From positions 38,985 to 102,984 of the IMG/VR virus record IMGVR_UViG_3300035698_035364: DNA of 64,000 bases; one strand, written 5' to 3'. Shown here piece after piece: positions 12,201 through 20,505 of this stretch; the stretch's first letter is position 1; every line of letters starts with the position of its first letter. Below the pieces are notes generated by a model that was given only the letters and a program-made list of their open reading frames with translations, was not told the DNA's origin and made no database searches. The translations under genes were made by a program, and so were the position numbers. This DNA comes from a virus.

Positions 12201-12203
12201 TAG
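6291..12203 (+). CDS. Giant virion protein: fibronectin type III array plus BNR propellers
   Basis: A 1970-residue protein starting two bases after the previous stop. The first 100 residues form a compact conserved-looking head (FQFGDIYSARVDKRRFTIID, then GMGMISQRV) that may be the virion attachment part. Residues about 115-830 hold a series of fibronectin type III domains, seen as P-x-x-P-hydrophobic-L openings, W in the B strand (LYLQWEPDVSGELEFYKIYR; AQLVWDATPGLFDGYEILR) and Y-x-Y-x-hydrophobic-x-A strands. Residues about 1045-1340 and 1680-1960 contain Asp-box-like blades such as LSRNYGNDWSQV, ASSDQGLSWVYI and ISEDYGITWSEF, typical of BNR/sortilin/photosystem-stability-type propellers. 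Fn3 arrays are common in phage tail proteins as weak sugar binders. Role inferred: appendage or fibre. No enzymatic domain is seen. Confidence 0.78.
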   Translation: MPFKTQHYQLQAFQFGDIYSARVDKRRFTIIDNQLAFLADQITDGVIEGWTITDNEDGTISISAGMGMISQRVIQTFGIVDYILESNSVKYLYMNAKTGEVGGLSGGSNISSVEGIDVTAPSPPTGIQQISSIAIYLASLSSYDVNLLTYLRRLLGLHDEDDAIELIPYKQIAFQWDANTEVDFSHYQVTRIDGSNVETLGTTVETVYADIGLQQDYTYTYQIVAIDLSGNESAIGEVQFATAEDTRIPASPLFVQTYPSNEALEVIWDHSPSDNVISYRVSIQPLDSNYNSDGNATVATVSSVGDDPFSSTYIIFENLNNNTNYEVTVYAVTAAGLLSEGISTREYVQFLAGAGEINNIDIEFATVNRQINEAQSTGLRANLTWRYRQDPYLPFVDKFLITFVENGTRTSEVIELLGSEVDVPCSSGAVDDICYSHSIDYLPYIVEGRIEYESIKEYTPYLVTIQTTDEDENASNGIVTRVNRTPVTDILPSVTDFSIEKKNDNSLFLKWVNPIESHFSYNRLTITITNLGGTINDPSIFEETIYINDQNTGKSDSFTIPSDQFDVNYRYNVEITSYNIFNTQGSRLETFEQFTEAADNLRPDAPLNVEIFSGDSQLYLQWEPDVSGELEFYKIYRAEYQLYLDTTNFAVIATIPASLDNFTDYSVPNGTAYTYFITSVDVYGNESLNPDDDTHLPVLSFSSTPAEMLSLSPPTNLEVGASSNEHDAQLVWDATPGLFDGYEILRSEGNNYSFQVIAHTPVSQVTYIDQDALLKDSVIYYYIVKKYKNESSLYVTSSAVSLSNSVHIGIVTTSNGIQNVSIDLSSVIDLENYQDPITTKTNNLILTHDHKNTENVDKRIELRAQVFVTDWATTDYQNYTTTEDIEGAGSYILSISGTINEEYFKDTQGNTDVARLRQAQARESPVLYEIDEENGKIVFNEPLYVDATTIDIPGLLLTFDSNVVTPYSDIPVVSLGLTGVSEVDGLLPVDKLGNLSATQFTTGQLTTAQMPGVRHEGRIGERLLPLLLPLRTVDNFVYDLAATYDDEDRNKMGDAVTFYDVINSEDADDLLAATSNGIWLSRNYGNDWSQVSTFNTAVHRLYKSVAGDYYAITNYSVYINDGTSFRSWTQMGGLEYAKVIRDITEDSDGNLYVSTDLGVFKLNSVSVPYIEDTWEKMPIFGPRSSEAYAIIYDDVSDRVLVSNELGLLASSDQGLSWVYITELESLVKIWDFKKEDGYIFALSVTDLYRQEAGVGDFVKVSEISANKCRRMVIFDDEIYVTTDVGPQISVSDDIYTDTDMSFAGIWSLINVNNNKLVVFSLNTIGNDLFVGTDRMLYLFDINKKLWLQYEQKNTVIPTFYVDKVLQKLGFYYNNGEGTYNISFDDLVDQTALLEVANKYDVYISEFGGWAHNKYDASFVVYRNSFQFGESRSSIVLDLNEFIDITYPTYTDSTAHEIKADEYKAQLEAQLSTLTGASAPIGDDLTILISDIYESFELFLSQIYEDARVVVDDDGNTVDFVLPPITTDLINQVISVSNFGVVTTTEESVYATINDLKNTAYTVSINTVNGVCVFGVAFDRYDELTMDIYEVTVKNIGDNTHRQIEDSFETIYSGFPSYLSQVQQINIAKLGIFTERQWPNQQASLSPHTQMKSIIPVDDSWYDTLNSTINYTEEKSHGTVPLSINYPSTTFYNYGAGNILVGGQGGVLSIDEDTLDIEEVSVGDISDQMVRDIFEYNNNIYVVTEKEIYISEDYGITWSEFNRSGLPNQIYVMGVASNNLLIGASDGVYVRSFDSPLIDWEKSISTTNPVTVMLSSNIVFVVLDKKVNITSNGYSFSDTDIGANLDITKIERYGFTNTYISTNQGLYSDNGTFNSTTPVLEEIDLGLLVNEIDVITVNDVHTNDTDKIVVGVSSGSYGLIEGNALKVKEFTALDTIHKVLVINDNIWLFGGNRVKVSYLDYPIRLSTGSPL

Positions 12204-12213
12204 GATTAGATAA

Positions 12214-14184
12214 ATGGCATTTACTTTATCATATGAGAGAACCTACACAAGATGCTATGATGTAGACATCGACGGCAATTTTGCTATCGGAGGATCAGAC
12301 GCAAATATTACTACTTTCCTATTTTCCAGGCAAGTAGATGGGACATGGTTAAAGCATACTGTTTATAACACACATAAGGGGGGATCGGCTATAGAGGATG
12401 TGTGGGCTGTTAGTGGGTTGACTCTTGGCAAGGATGGTAGAGGAGAAGTATTCGTTTTTTATAGGGATGAGAATGATACTTGGGATGTTTACAATGCTGC
12501 TTCCAGAAATCCTTCTGATCCGGAAGATGGGAAATCGTTGGTTGCCGAAGATGGTCTCTTGGGTGATCAATTTGGAATTGATGTTAGTATCAAGAACACT
12601 ATTATAGCTATCGGGGCACAAGGGAAAGATTCAAATAAAGGGGCTGCGTATATATATAAGAAAGATGGAGAGTTTTGGGGCCAAAGTGGAAGCACTATCT
12701 ATCCTTTGATAAGCACAGCAGATGATTACTTTGGTAATACTGTTGCTTTGAGTGATGATTTTTTGGTGGTGGGGGCCAAAGGTGACAATAGTAGTCAAGG
12801 TGCAGTGTATATATTTGAAGAAGACGAGGATACAGGAGAATGGGAACAAGTAACTAAATTATTAGCATCTGATGGAGTAGAAAACGATCAATTTGGAGGG
12901 GCAATATCTATCGATGGAAATTATATCGTCATTGGGGCGAAAAATAAAACTTCAGATGCAGGAGAAGCATTCGCAGGTGCGGCATATATATTCAAATATG
13001 ATGGCAGTAATTGGTATGAAATAGAAAAGATAATAGGAGTGGGGGAAACGATTTATGAGACAAACTATTTTGGATCTTCGGTAGATATCGATGGAGATTA
13101 TGTAGTTATTGGTGCGACAGGTGCGAAAACACATGGTACGGTGGACGTATTCTCTAAGAAGAGAAGTTGGGGACAATTAGTTAAATTAACTGGAGATCTG
13201 GGAGCCGGTGGTGGATCAGGGGATAATTTTGGATATGGAGCAGCCGTATCTGGTTCTATTATTATAGTTGGGGAACCTAATAAGCCTAGTATACAATCTA
13301 CTTACTTTTTTGAAAATCCTGCTTCTCAAGTTAGATTAGCACAGGAATTTGAAGTTGATGCAGCATACGTGCCTTCAAAAGCTACTGTTTACTTGAAAAG
13401 GGTAGGGGCCAATGTAAGTAATAATTGGGAGATTTATAATAACCAAAGAACAGTTATAGATGCAACGAATTTTTCTACTATTACTCAAGGAAGAAATAAA
13501 GTCATTTTTTCAGATACAATATCAGACTACACAGGAAATGGATATATGATATTGTTAAGTGAAGCATATAGCTCCTATAGTATTATCAACTATCCGGTTA
13601 GGGCAGTGATAGACGACACTTTTGATTTGTGGTTGAGGTATTATGCATTTGGAACTTCTATTTTAAACGTTGATATTCTATTGGACGGTGTAACTATAGC
13701 AACTATAGAATCTGAGTTAACGGATCCATCATTAAATTTGTGGGATTGGCTATCGACCAGTCTCACTTTGCCTGATACAAGTGAGCATACGTTAGGAATA
13801 AAAATAAAGGATAGTGATTGTGCTGTGGATAAGATATATATAGCCCCAGCGGGTAGTGCTTCTCCATATGCGGCCGGACCATCTTATAGTGTTAGCCCTT
13901 ATTTAACTGCACATATGCAAGTGTATACTTCTAATGGGTCTCCTGATGAAATGTTATATATATATGATTACAAAAATACTATTACAGAAATCGTTCAAGA
14001 TGATTGGTACAACTTTAATATTAATGTTGTTAGTAACGATTATGGTTATTTAGTTAAAGAGAATTTTGTGGGGAATTACTATTTAGTGATGTCATGCTCT
14101 GGGACAGACAACGATAATTTTATTATTTGGGATATGGCAAATAACGATGAATATCAATCACTGCCATCTGCTATTAAAATATAG
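12214..14184 (+). CDS. FG-GAP (integrin-alpha-like) propeller virion protein
   Basis: A 656-residue protein. Residues about 15-370 are seven or so repeats of the FG-GAP type: D-x-F-G-x-x-V-S-I/L-x-x-x-x-hydrophobic-hydrophobic-hydrophobic-G-A followed by G-A-A/V-Y-I-F/Y and then a W-containing turn, for example QFGIDVSIKNTIIAIGAQ and DYFGNTVALSDDFLVVGAKG. These repeats build the seven-bladed propeller of integrin alpha chains. The C-terminal 280 residues are beta-rich; the stretch around residues 465-550 (FDLWLRYYAF ... VDKIYIAP) resembles carbohydrate-binding-module sandwiches. It starts 10 bases after the preceding gene and ends 12 before the next, so it belongs to the same virion operon. 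Adhesion to a cell surface is inferred, not shown. Confidence 0.8.
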   Translation: MAFTLSYERTYTRCYDVDIDGNFAIGGSDANITTFLFSRQVDGTWLKHTVYNTHKGGSAIEDVWAVSGLTLGKDGRGEVFVFYRDENDTWDVYNAASRNPSDPEDGKSLVAEDGLLGDQFGIDVSIKNTIIAIGAQGKDSNKGAAYIYKKDGEFWGQSGSTIYPLISTADDYFGNTVALSDDFLVVGAKGDNSSQGAVYIFEEDEDTGEWEQVTKLLASDGVENDQFGGAISIDGNYIVIGAKNKTSDAGEAFAGAAYIFKYDGSNWYEIEKIIGVGETIYETNYFGSSVDIDGDYVVIGATGAKTHGTVDVFSKKRSWGQLVKLTGDLGAGGGSGDNFGYGAAVSGSIIIVGEPNKPSIQSTYFFENPASQVRLAQEFEVDAAYVPSKATVYLKRVGANVSNNWEIYNNQRTVIDATNFSTITQGRNKVIFSDTISDYTGNGYMILLSEAYSSYSIINYPVRAVIDDTFDLWLRYYAFGTSILNVDILLDGVTIATIESELTDPSLNLWDWLSTSLTLPDTSEHTLGIKIKDSDCAVDKIYIAPAGSASPYAAGPSYSVSPYLTAHMQVYTSNGSPDEMLYIYDYKNTITEIVQDDWYNFNINVVSNDYGYLVKENFVGNYYLVMSCSGTDNDNFIIWDMANNDEYQSLPSAIKI

Positions 14185-14195
14185 GGACATGAGTA

Positions 14196-17100
14196 ATGTC
14201 GATTAATTTAATTGAATATTATAAAGCAGCTAACACTGAGTCATCTCTTGCAGCCGGTGTATGGAATATTAATTACGATAAGAGGCATTTATTCAAAGTT
14301 TCTAGTGATTATGACGCTGTGAATGAACATTTGGAAATAATTTCTTTACCACCTTCTAATGAGGCTACAAGTAATGTTAGTATTTTTTCTGGCCAGTTAG
14401 ATCAGAAGCTCGACAATACTAAGATTACATCGTTAAGTGCTAGGGCAGAAAAAGTAGAGCTAGACTTAGATGATAGGATAGTAACTGTTATTATTGATCA
14501 AAGTGGTAGTATGACATGGAATGATAATGGAAATTATCGACATCAGTTAGCAAAGAATTTGGTTGATAAGATAGAGTTTAATTATCCAGGAACTGTAAAT
14601 TATAATCTGATTAAATATGACTCTGCATTAGCTAGTATGTTGTTTTTTGGTCTTATTGAGCAAGAAGGCTTAGATATATATGACTTCAACAGTTTGGCTA
14701 AATTAATGTTGGCCGATGAAAATGCTAATTTTGCTGGTATAAGGGTCATTAGGAATGCAAATCGTTATCCAACTTCTATTGTTGATGGAGAGTTAGTCTC
14801 AGATGGGTTTATCAGTGCAATATTTAATACAGATTTAACTGAAAATAGCACCTATTATTATACTGTTTATACATATGATAATGACTTAAAATTCAGTGAA
14901 GGGGCAAGAATAAAGGTCACTCCTAGAACAAGGAATGTGCCTAGAGGTATTTTCTTATTTAATACTGTAGTCGATTCAGATGATTTGAGCAAGGGCAATC
15001 CTTTTGTGGGGAAGGGTGTTAATAACGATGATAATGTTACAGGGTTGTGGCATTTTAATGAAGGGGAAGGGCAGAACTTATATGATTTTAGTGGATCCGA
15101 TGTTATACTAACTATTGATGATCTTTATCCTACATGGTATGACCAAATTTTTACTCCTGCTGGTGACTCTGCTTTGTTTTTTGATGGAGATACAGACAGA
15201 GCGTACTATTCTGATACCGGCAACGATTTAAGGTTGTTTCATAATGATGATAATAATCAAATAACTATTATGGGGTGGATATTCCCTTATGATCTAGAAG
15301 ACTCTGCTATTGTAACAAGAGAAAGTGCTGGTGGGGGTGAGATTAACTATACCTTAGGTATTCAGTCTGGCCAGTTGGCATTTCATAATGGAAGGAATTC
15401 TACTACTACTAGTTTATCTTTAACAGCACATAAATGGCAGCATGTGGCAGTGACTTACAACATAGATGCTGAGCAAATTACGTTTTATATTAATGGTGTA
15501 GCCCAATCTCGTAATTGGATAGGAGATGCTTCTGTCCCTGACTCTACAGACAGTATGGAATTTGTTGTTGGACTGTCTAACTCTTCCTTCTTTTCGGTTC
15601 CGTATAGAGGGAAGATAACAGAGCTTAGTATCCATAATACTGTTAGATCTTCGGAATATATTAATGCACAGATTATAGATGCTACTATTTATGGAGATAA
15701 TAGTCTAGCGATAGATACTGAAGCGACTGGGTTGAAGGATGATAATGGAGATCGATTAGTTGTTTTGAAATATGAGATTCCTTTAGATTACAATTTCGCT
15801 GGTGGTGAAGTTGTAATAGTAAGAAACACTGAAAGAATACCTACATGGGAGGAAGATGGGGACATTATCCATCAGCAAGTTCCATCAGCGGGGCAGAATT
15901 ATGTAATTGATTCTGATGATTTTGTTTTTGGGGAAAAATATTATTATAGAATATATTCTAAAAATTCTTTGGGGAACTCTAGTTTTTCTTCGGACTCTCC
16001 TTCTTTAGAAGTAACTATACCTACCTCACCGACAACAGATTATTTTCTATCTTTAGGTGAAACATTAGCTTCTCCTGAATCTCCTTTGAATAATTTACCT
16101 TTAATTACTCCAGGTAATACCAAAGTATTTTTAAGATGGAAAAATGTTGCTCCAATAGACTCTAGGATACAGAGAGTCAGAGTATATTATTCTTCTATTG
16201 GATACCCTACTGTTGATAGTAGTGGTGGGTCAAATAGTCAATTAGTATTTTCTGGATTGCCAACAGATGAAAAGTTTGTTCATAGAGATCTAGTTAATGG
16301 ATCCAATGCCTACTATACAATAGTTAATGTAGATAAGTATGGTAGGGCTTCTAATTATGACGCTGATGGTGACCAGGTAGAAGATTTTTTACAAGCTGCA
16401 ACTGTCCCCTCTGCTACTGCTGATGAAAGTATAATTCCTCTACTAGATGTAGAGAACTTACATTATGAGTTGATAGATGGTAACTCTGTTAGCGTCAAAT
16501 GGGATATGCCAACGAAAAACCCTGAAAATATTGAGGCATATTTCGATCAGACTATTATTATTTATGCTTCTATTACTGATGAGTTTGGGCAAGCAATATC
16601 TGACGACGCTTTGACTAAAATGTATATTAGTGCCTCTATCTCTCAGGAAGAACAGGCAGAGGATGTTTTTGGAGCAGCGGATACAATAGATTTTGTAGAT
16701 GTGGACTCTTATACTTTCTTTGTTTCTAAGACTAGTGATGGTATTATAAAAGCAGTTTTAAAGATGTCGTCTAATCCTTCTATCATGTCTCAGATTAAAG
16801 GAGCATCTTTTACTATACAAGTTAAAACCTATATTCCTAAGGAAGGCTATGTGGCTCCTGATGTCACAACTGCATCTACGACAGGATTAGAAGAGTATGC
16901 CACTTTAATTGAGACACTAGCCGGGGGAGAGCAACAGGCATCGACAACATCATCTTCTGATAATGTGTTTGAATATTTTTCAAAACCGTTAACTGTGAAT
17001 TTCACTAATCCATGGGAAGTTGAGTTAGAGAGTAGAGATAATCAAACAGTTGATCAAAGATGTTATATCCAAAAAGTAGATTCGGTTACTGGCAATACTC

Positions 17101-20100
17101 AGTTGCAGGTAGTTAGGGAACACTTTGATGGTGTCTATATGAAGGCATCTGCTCCTTTTGTAGCTAGGGCCAAATTAAAATACAAAGGAGAGCCTATTGA
17201 CGCAGGTTCTATACAGATAGCGGTTTGGGATGCTGAGTTTGATAATCTTTGTGCTAATGCTGGTTCTCCCGGATCGGGTGGATTTGAGGGGCCAAAAATA
17301 CAGGTTAGCTCAACTGTTTTACCTCCTGATAATAGAATGGATATTTTGCAGGGGACAGAGCAGGGGTTGGGGAGCGACGGATTGTCCACCGACATACCTA
17401 TTTCTTATGTTGATATCCCTTTGTATGCTCCTGATATGCCTCATGCAGTTAGATTGTTTGTTAAGGGAACTAAATCAGGATATTCTTCTGTTAAAAATAT
17501 GTATGTTTTATTCCAGAGTATTTTACGGATGGATATACAAACTGATAGTCCAGTGGTGGATGGCCATGATGTATCCGAACAACAAGCTAATGCTTTTTTG
17601 ATTAACCCTGATTTTCCTAATTATGAGGTTAATGATTCAGATAAGTCTTTAATCACTTACCCTACTGACAATACGGTAGTTCAATGGTCTATTGAGAGAT
17701 TAGTAGGAGATATAGATAGAACTATTTATTCTATTGATAATGTTCCTATTGCTAATGGAGTTTATTCTTATACTAGAAATGGGCTTGCCAGGAATGTATT
17801 TTTAGGGCCTATACAGAAACCAGATAAAGAGATAAATGAGACACATGAAATTAAAGCAGTAATCGTTTATAACGGGCTAACTGCTGTAGCACGACAATTT
17901 GTAAAACTTAAGTTTAATCCACGCGAATATGATAAGTTCGGTGCTAAATTTTTAATGGAAATGGATGGAGGATGGAGAGGAATAGGAGATACCTTATCTT
18001 GGAGAGGATCGGGATGGTTAACAGCAGGTACATATCCTTTATGGGCAGATGGAACTGACTACAAGCGTGTTAAAATAGCTCGCGACCCTCAGAACGTCAT
18101 TGACTCCGAGTTTGGTGCGGGGCCTTGTTTTAGAACATGTGCTACTCAAGATGGTTCTCAGGTGTTTGAATTAAATTCAGGTCAAGTGGTCCATATCCAG
18201 AGTGAAGATCCTGATATAGAAATATTGCATGGAGAAATATACGAAGATTTAGATCCTTATACTGGCACTTATACTCTCAGGCAAGGGGAAGATGGATTCT
18301 CAGATAATGGGGAGGCATTTGTATCTTTAAACAGCGAGACGGAATCTGATATCACTTATTTTTATATTAGGGCTAATAAATTCACTCCAACTTCGGGTCA
18401 GAGATGGCATACTAATTGTGACAAGGCAGAAGCTATTAACGAGTGTAAATGTTTGGGGTCGAATCCTAATATTGGCTTGACTGATTGTGACACTCCAGGA
18501 TGGACCCCTGTTATATACTTATCTGGCTCAACTACTTTATTTGTGGATGATCAGCCTCTAGTATTAACTGGAGGTGGTGATTTTGAAACAGGAGTGCCAC
18601 CTTGTCCTGTGTGTTTAAAAGAGCCTTTAACTACTTCTACTATTTCTCGCACTATAACTGATTATTATTACAGAGAGAATCTTATTAATCCGTCTCTATC
18701 GGGTATGACTGGAGTTACCTCTGAAGTCGATAATAATAATTTCTTAGGGCCAAATGGCGATGATGCCCTTATCCGATATACAACAGATATAGATATTAGA
18801 ATGAAAGTATTATGGAGAGGGTCTGCTGTTCCAGATAATACTCCGGTGTATATCTCTATTGGCAATAATGACGGCAATACATTTTTTGTGGCAAGTAGGA
18901 ATATATATTATACTCAGACTGATGAAACAACTGTTCCTCCTCATAGCTACGTAGATATTAGGATAGGCACTAGAAAGCCTCCTACTGCGAGGGTCACTGA
19001 GTTGGTATACGCTTATACTAATTATGATGAAAATGGGCAGACTACTAGAGAAGTTGGAGAAAGATACTCACTAACTTTAGATCATACTGATATCCCTAAA
19101 GATATTGTTGTTAGGGAAGAAGAGCAAGAGCCTGAGGTTCCTCCTACTACTCCTGAACCAACTGCATTTTCAGCTACTATAGAAAGATATAATATACTGT
19201 CTAATGAGTGGGACACTGTTAGTTCGATGCAGGATGGCAGAGGAAATCTATTTGCCGGTGTAGTTAATGATACGATATATGCGATGGGAGGGTTAAAGAA
19301 TAATAGCCTTGATCTATCATCTAGAAATGAGATTTATGACCCTGTAGATGATGTATGGTCAGATGGGGCCATAATGCCTACTCCTAGAATGGCTGGTGCT
19401 GCTGTAACTATAGGTAATGATATTTACACAATAGGAGGAATAGGAGTAGATGATGTGATAGGGAATGGAGGATTCAATGTGGATTCAACCGTAGAAGTAT
19501 ATCATACTGATACGGGTACATGGGAGACTCTAGCATCTATGCCAATCATCAATGAAGGAGGAGTTTATGAGGAGAAGTTGGGAGTTGCTTTTGGAACTGC
19601 TCAGCATATCGTAATAGCAGAGGGAAGTTTAGAAAGAGACTATATCTATATCTTAAGTGGAATTAATACTGTTAATTACACTGGTGAATTATTTTTGGCC
19701 GAGAAATATAATGAGAGAGTATTACGATACTCTGTGCAAGATGATGCATGGGAATATTCTGAAGTTTTAAGAAGTGATGAGTTAGTCGCTTATCAAAGAG
19801 TAGCACCTTTGTCGTTGGCATACAACGATAGGATTGTTGTGTTTAATGGAGCAATAGAAACTGAAGGGGCATTTATTTATCCTAAAGAAGATTTTAGTGT
19901 TACTATAGAGGAGGATTTTGCTAAGTCTGTGGGGGCTGAATGGTTGCAATTTGGCAGTGGATATTTAGAAGATTTCCCAGAGCCAAAATTCCAAGCATCT
20001 CTAGTGAGATATGATTTAAATCCTTCTACCGATCATTCCGATTATTATATTTTCGGAGGGTATAACAAAGAGTCGCAAAATCTAGATATTGTAGAAAGGT

Positions 20101-20315
20101 TAACTACTCATGTGTCTGAGTTCGTGTATGAAAGTAGCTATGAAGGCAATCCATCTGCAAGATTAGCATCGTTGATATCTTCTAAGCATGGCATGTCGGC
20201 TGTTTTGTGTAATGCTCCTGATGGCTCTTTAGGAGATTTCCCTTATGTCTATTTAATAGGAGGATATGTGACAGCCAGGGATAATAACTATGTAGATATT
20301 GGTTTTGATATATAA
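14196..20315 (+). CDS. Giant adhesin-like virion protein: VWA, LamG, Fn3 and kelch domains
   Basis: At 2039 residues this is the largest protein here. Residues about 88-180 begin like a von Willebrand A domain with the metal-binding DxSxS motif intact (RIVTVIIDQSGSMTWND), but the rest of the fold is short. Residues about 285-500 form a laminin-G/concanavalin module (GLWHFNEGEG ... MGWIFPYD ... WQHVAVTYN ... FYINGV). Fn3-like segments lie on both sides. A Cys-containing patch lies near residues 1400-1475. The last 380 residues are a kelch propeller (YNILSNEWDTVSSM, then YAMGGL, YDPVDDVWSDGAIMPTPRMA, IYTIGGIG). The combination of VWA with an FG-GAP protein encoded just upstream mirrors integrin-type adhesion vocabulary. 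Likely a host-contact appendage; inference from domains and operon. Confidence 0.78.
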   Translation: MSINLIEYYKAANTESSLAAGVWNINYDKRHLFKVSSDYDAVNEHLEIISLPPSNEATSNVSIFSGQLDQKLDNTKITSLSARAEKVELDLDDRIVTVIIDQSGSMTWNDNGNYRHQLAKNLVDKIEFNYPGTVNYNLIKYDSALASMLFFGLIEQEGLDIYDFNSLAKLMLADENANFAGIRVIRNANRYPTSIVDGELVSDGFISAIFNTDLTENSTYYYTVYTYDNDLKFSEGARIKVTPRTRNVPRGIFLFNTVVDSDDLSKGNPFVGKGVNNDDNVTGLWHFNEGEGQNLYDFSGSDVILTIDDLYPTWYDQIFTPAGDSALFFDGDTDRAYYSDTGNDLRLFHNDDNNQITIMGWIFPYDLEDSAIVTRESAGGGEINYTLGIQSGQLAFHNGRNSTTTSLSLTAHKWQHVAVTYNIDAEQITFYINGVAQSRNWIGDASVPDSTDSMEFVVGLSNSSFFSVPYRGKITELSIHNTVRSSEYINAQIIDATIYGDNSLAIDTEATGLKDDNGDRLVVLKYEIPLDYNFAGGEVVIVRNTERIPTWEEDGDIIHQQVPSAGQNYVIDSDDFVFGEKYYYRIYSKNSLGNSSFSSDSPSLEVTIPTSPTTDYFLSLGETLASPESPLNNLPLITPGNTKVFLRWKNVAPIDSRIQRVRVYYSSIGYPTVDSSGGSNSQLVFSGLPTDEKFVHRDLVNGSNAYYTIVNVDKYGRASNYDADGDQVEDFLQAATVPSATADESIIPLLDVENLHYELIDGNSVSVKWDMPTKNPENIEAYFDQTIIIYASITDEFGQAISDDALTKMYISASISQEEQAEDVFGAADTIDFVDVDSYTFFVSKTSDGIIKAVLKMSSNPSIMSQIKGASFTIQVKTYIPKEGYVAPDVTTASTTGLEEYATLIETLAGGEQQASTTSSSDNVFEYFSKPLTVNFTNPWEVELESRDNQTVDQRCYIQKVDSVTGNTQLQVVREHFDGVYMKASAPFVARAKLKYKGEPIDAGSIQIAVWDAEFDNLCANAGSPGSGGFEGPKIQVSSTVLPPDNRMDILQGTEQGLGSDGLSTDIPISYVDIPLYAPDMPHAVRLFVKGTKSGYSSVKNMYVLFQSILRMDIQTDSPVVDGHDVSEQQANAFLINPDFPNYEVNDSDKSLITYPTDNTVVQWSIERLVGDIDRTIYSIDNVPIANGVYSYTRNGLARNVFLGPIQKPDKEINETHEIKAVIVYNGLTAVARQFVKLKFNPREYDKFGAKFLMEMDGGWRGIGDTLSWRGSGWLTAGTYPLWADGTDYKRVKIARDPQNVIDSEFGAGPCFRTCATQDGSQVFELNSGQVVHIQSEDPDIEILHGEIYEDLDPYTGTYTLRQGEDGFSDNGEAFVSLNSETESDITYFYIRANKFTPTSGQRWHTNCDKAEAINECKCLGSNPNIGLTDCDTPGWTPVIYLSGSTTLFVDDQPLVLTGGGDFETGVPPCPVCLKEPLTTSTISRTITDYYYRENLINPSLSGMTGVTSEVDNNNFLGPNGDDALIRYTTDIDIRMKVLWRGSAVPDNTPVYISIGNNDGNTFFVASRNIYYTQTDETTVPPHSYVDIRIGTRKPPTARVTELVYAYTNYDENGQTTREVGERYSLTLDHTDIPKDIVVREEEQEPEVPPTTPEPTAFSATIERYNILSNEWDTVSSMQDGRGNLFAGVVNDTIYAMGGLKNNSLDLSSRNEIYDPVDDVWSDGAIMPTPRMAGAAVTIGNDIYTIGGIGVDDVIGNGGFNVDSTVEVYHTDTGTWETLASMPIINEGGVYEEKLGVAFGTAQHIVIAEGSLERDYIYILSGINTVNYTGELFLAEKYNERVLRYSVQDDAWEYSEVLRSDELVAYQRVAPLSLAYNDRIVVFNGAIETEGAFIYPKEDFSVTIEEDFAKSVGAEWLQFGSGYLEDFPEPKFQASLVRYDLNPSTDHSDYYIFGGYNKESQNLDIVERLTTHVSEFVYESSYEGNPSARLASLISSKHGMSAVLCNAPDGSLGDFPYVYLIGGYVTARDNNYVDIGFDI

Positions 20316-20316
20316 T

Positions 20317-20502
20317 ATGGCTAATGAATATAAAATAATTAAATGCAAGTTAGATGGTAAGCAGTCGGTATCTGTCCCTATTGATATTAAGCAGAATGGG
20401 AGATATGTCGAAGAGAGGGTTAATGTACAAGTACAAGGATTTTTGAAGTTCAGTGAAACTGCTGCTCAAGAATCTCAGGTGAATGATAAGACTGCTATTT
20501 AA
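20317..20502 (+). CDS. Small virion-operon protein, 61 residues (may be read through into the next ORF)
   Basis: The ATG at 20317 lies one base after the stop of the giant kelch gene; an in-frame TTG upstream lies inside that gene and is not needed. The product is a 61-residue beta-rich peptide with no recognised domain. It ends at TAA 20500-20502, and the next ORF starts in the same frame only one codon later (CCA, then GTG at 20506). The pair could therefore be one protein interrupted by a stop codon, or two coupled genes. The small size, lack of a good ribosome site before 20506 and shared frame keep both readings open. Confidence 0.55.
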   Translation: MANEYKIIKCKLDGKQSVSVPIDIKQNGRYVEERVNVQVQGFLKFSETAAQESQVNDKTAI

Positions 20503-20505
20503 CCA

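Noticed and set aside
17230-17601. Plus-strand frame of 123 codons inside the kelch/VWA giant gene.
   Set aside because: Out-of-frame shadow rich in Leu/Ile/Cys, overlapping a continuous giant ORF; no ribosome site.
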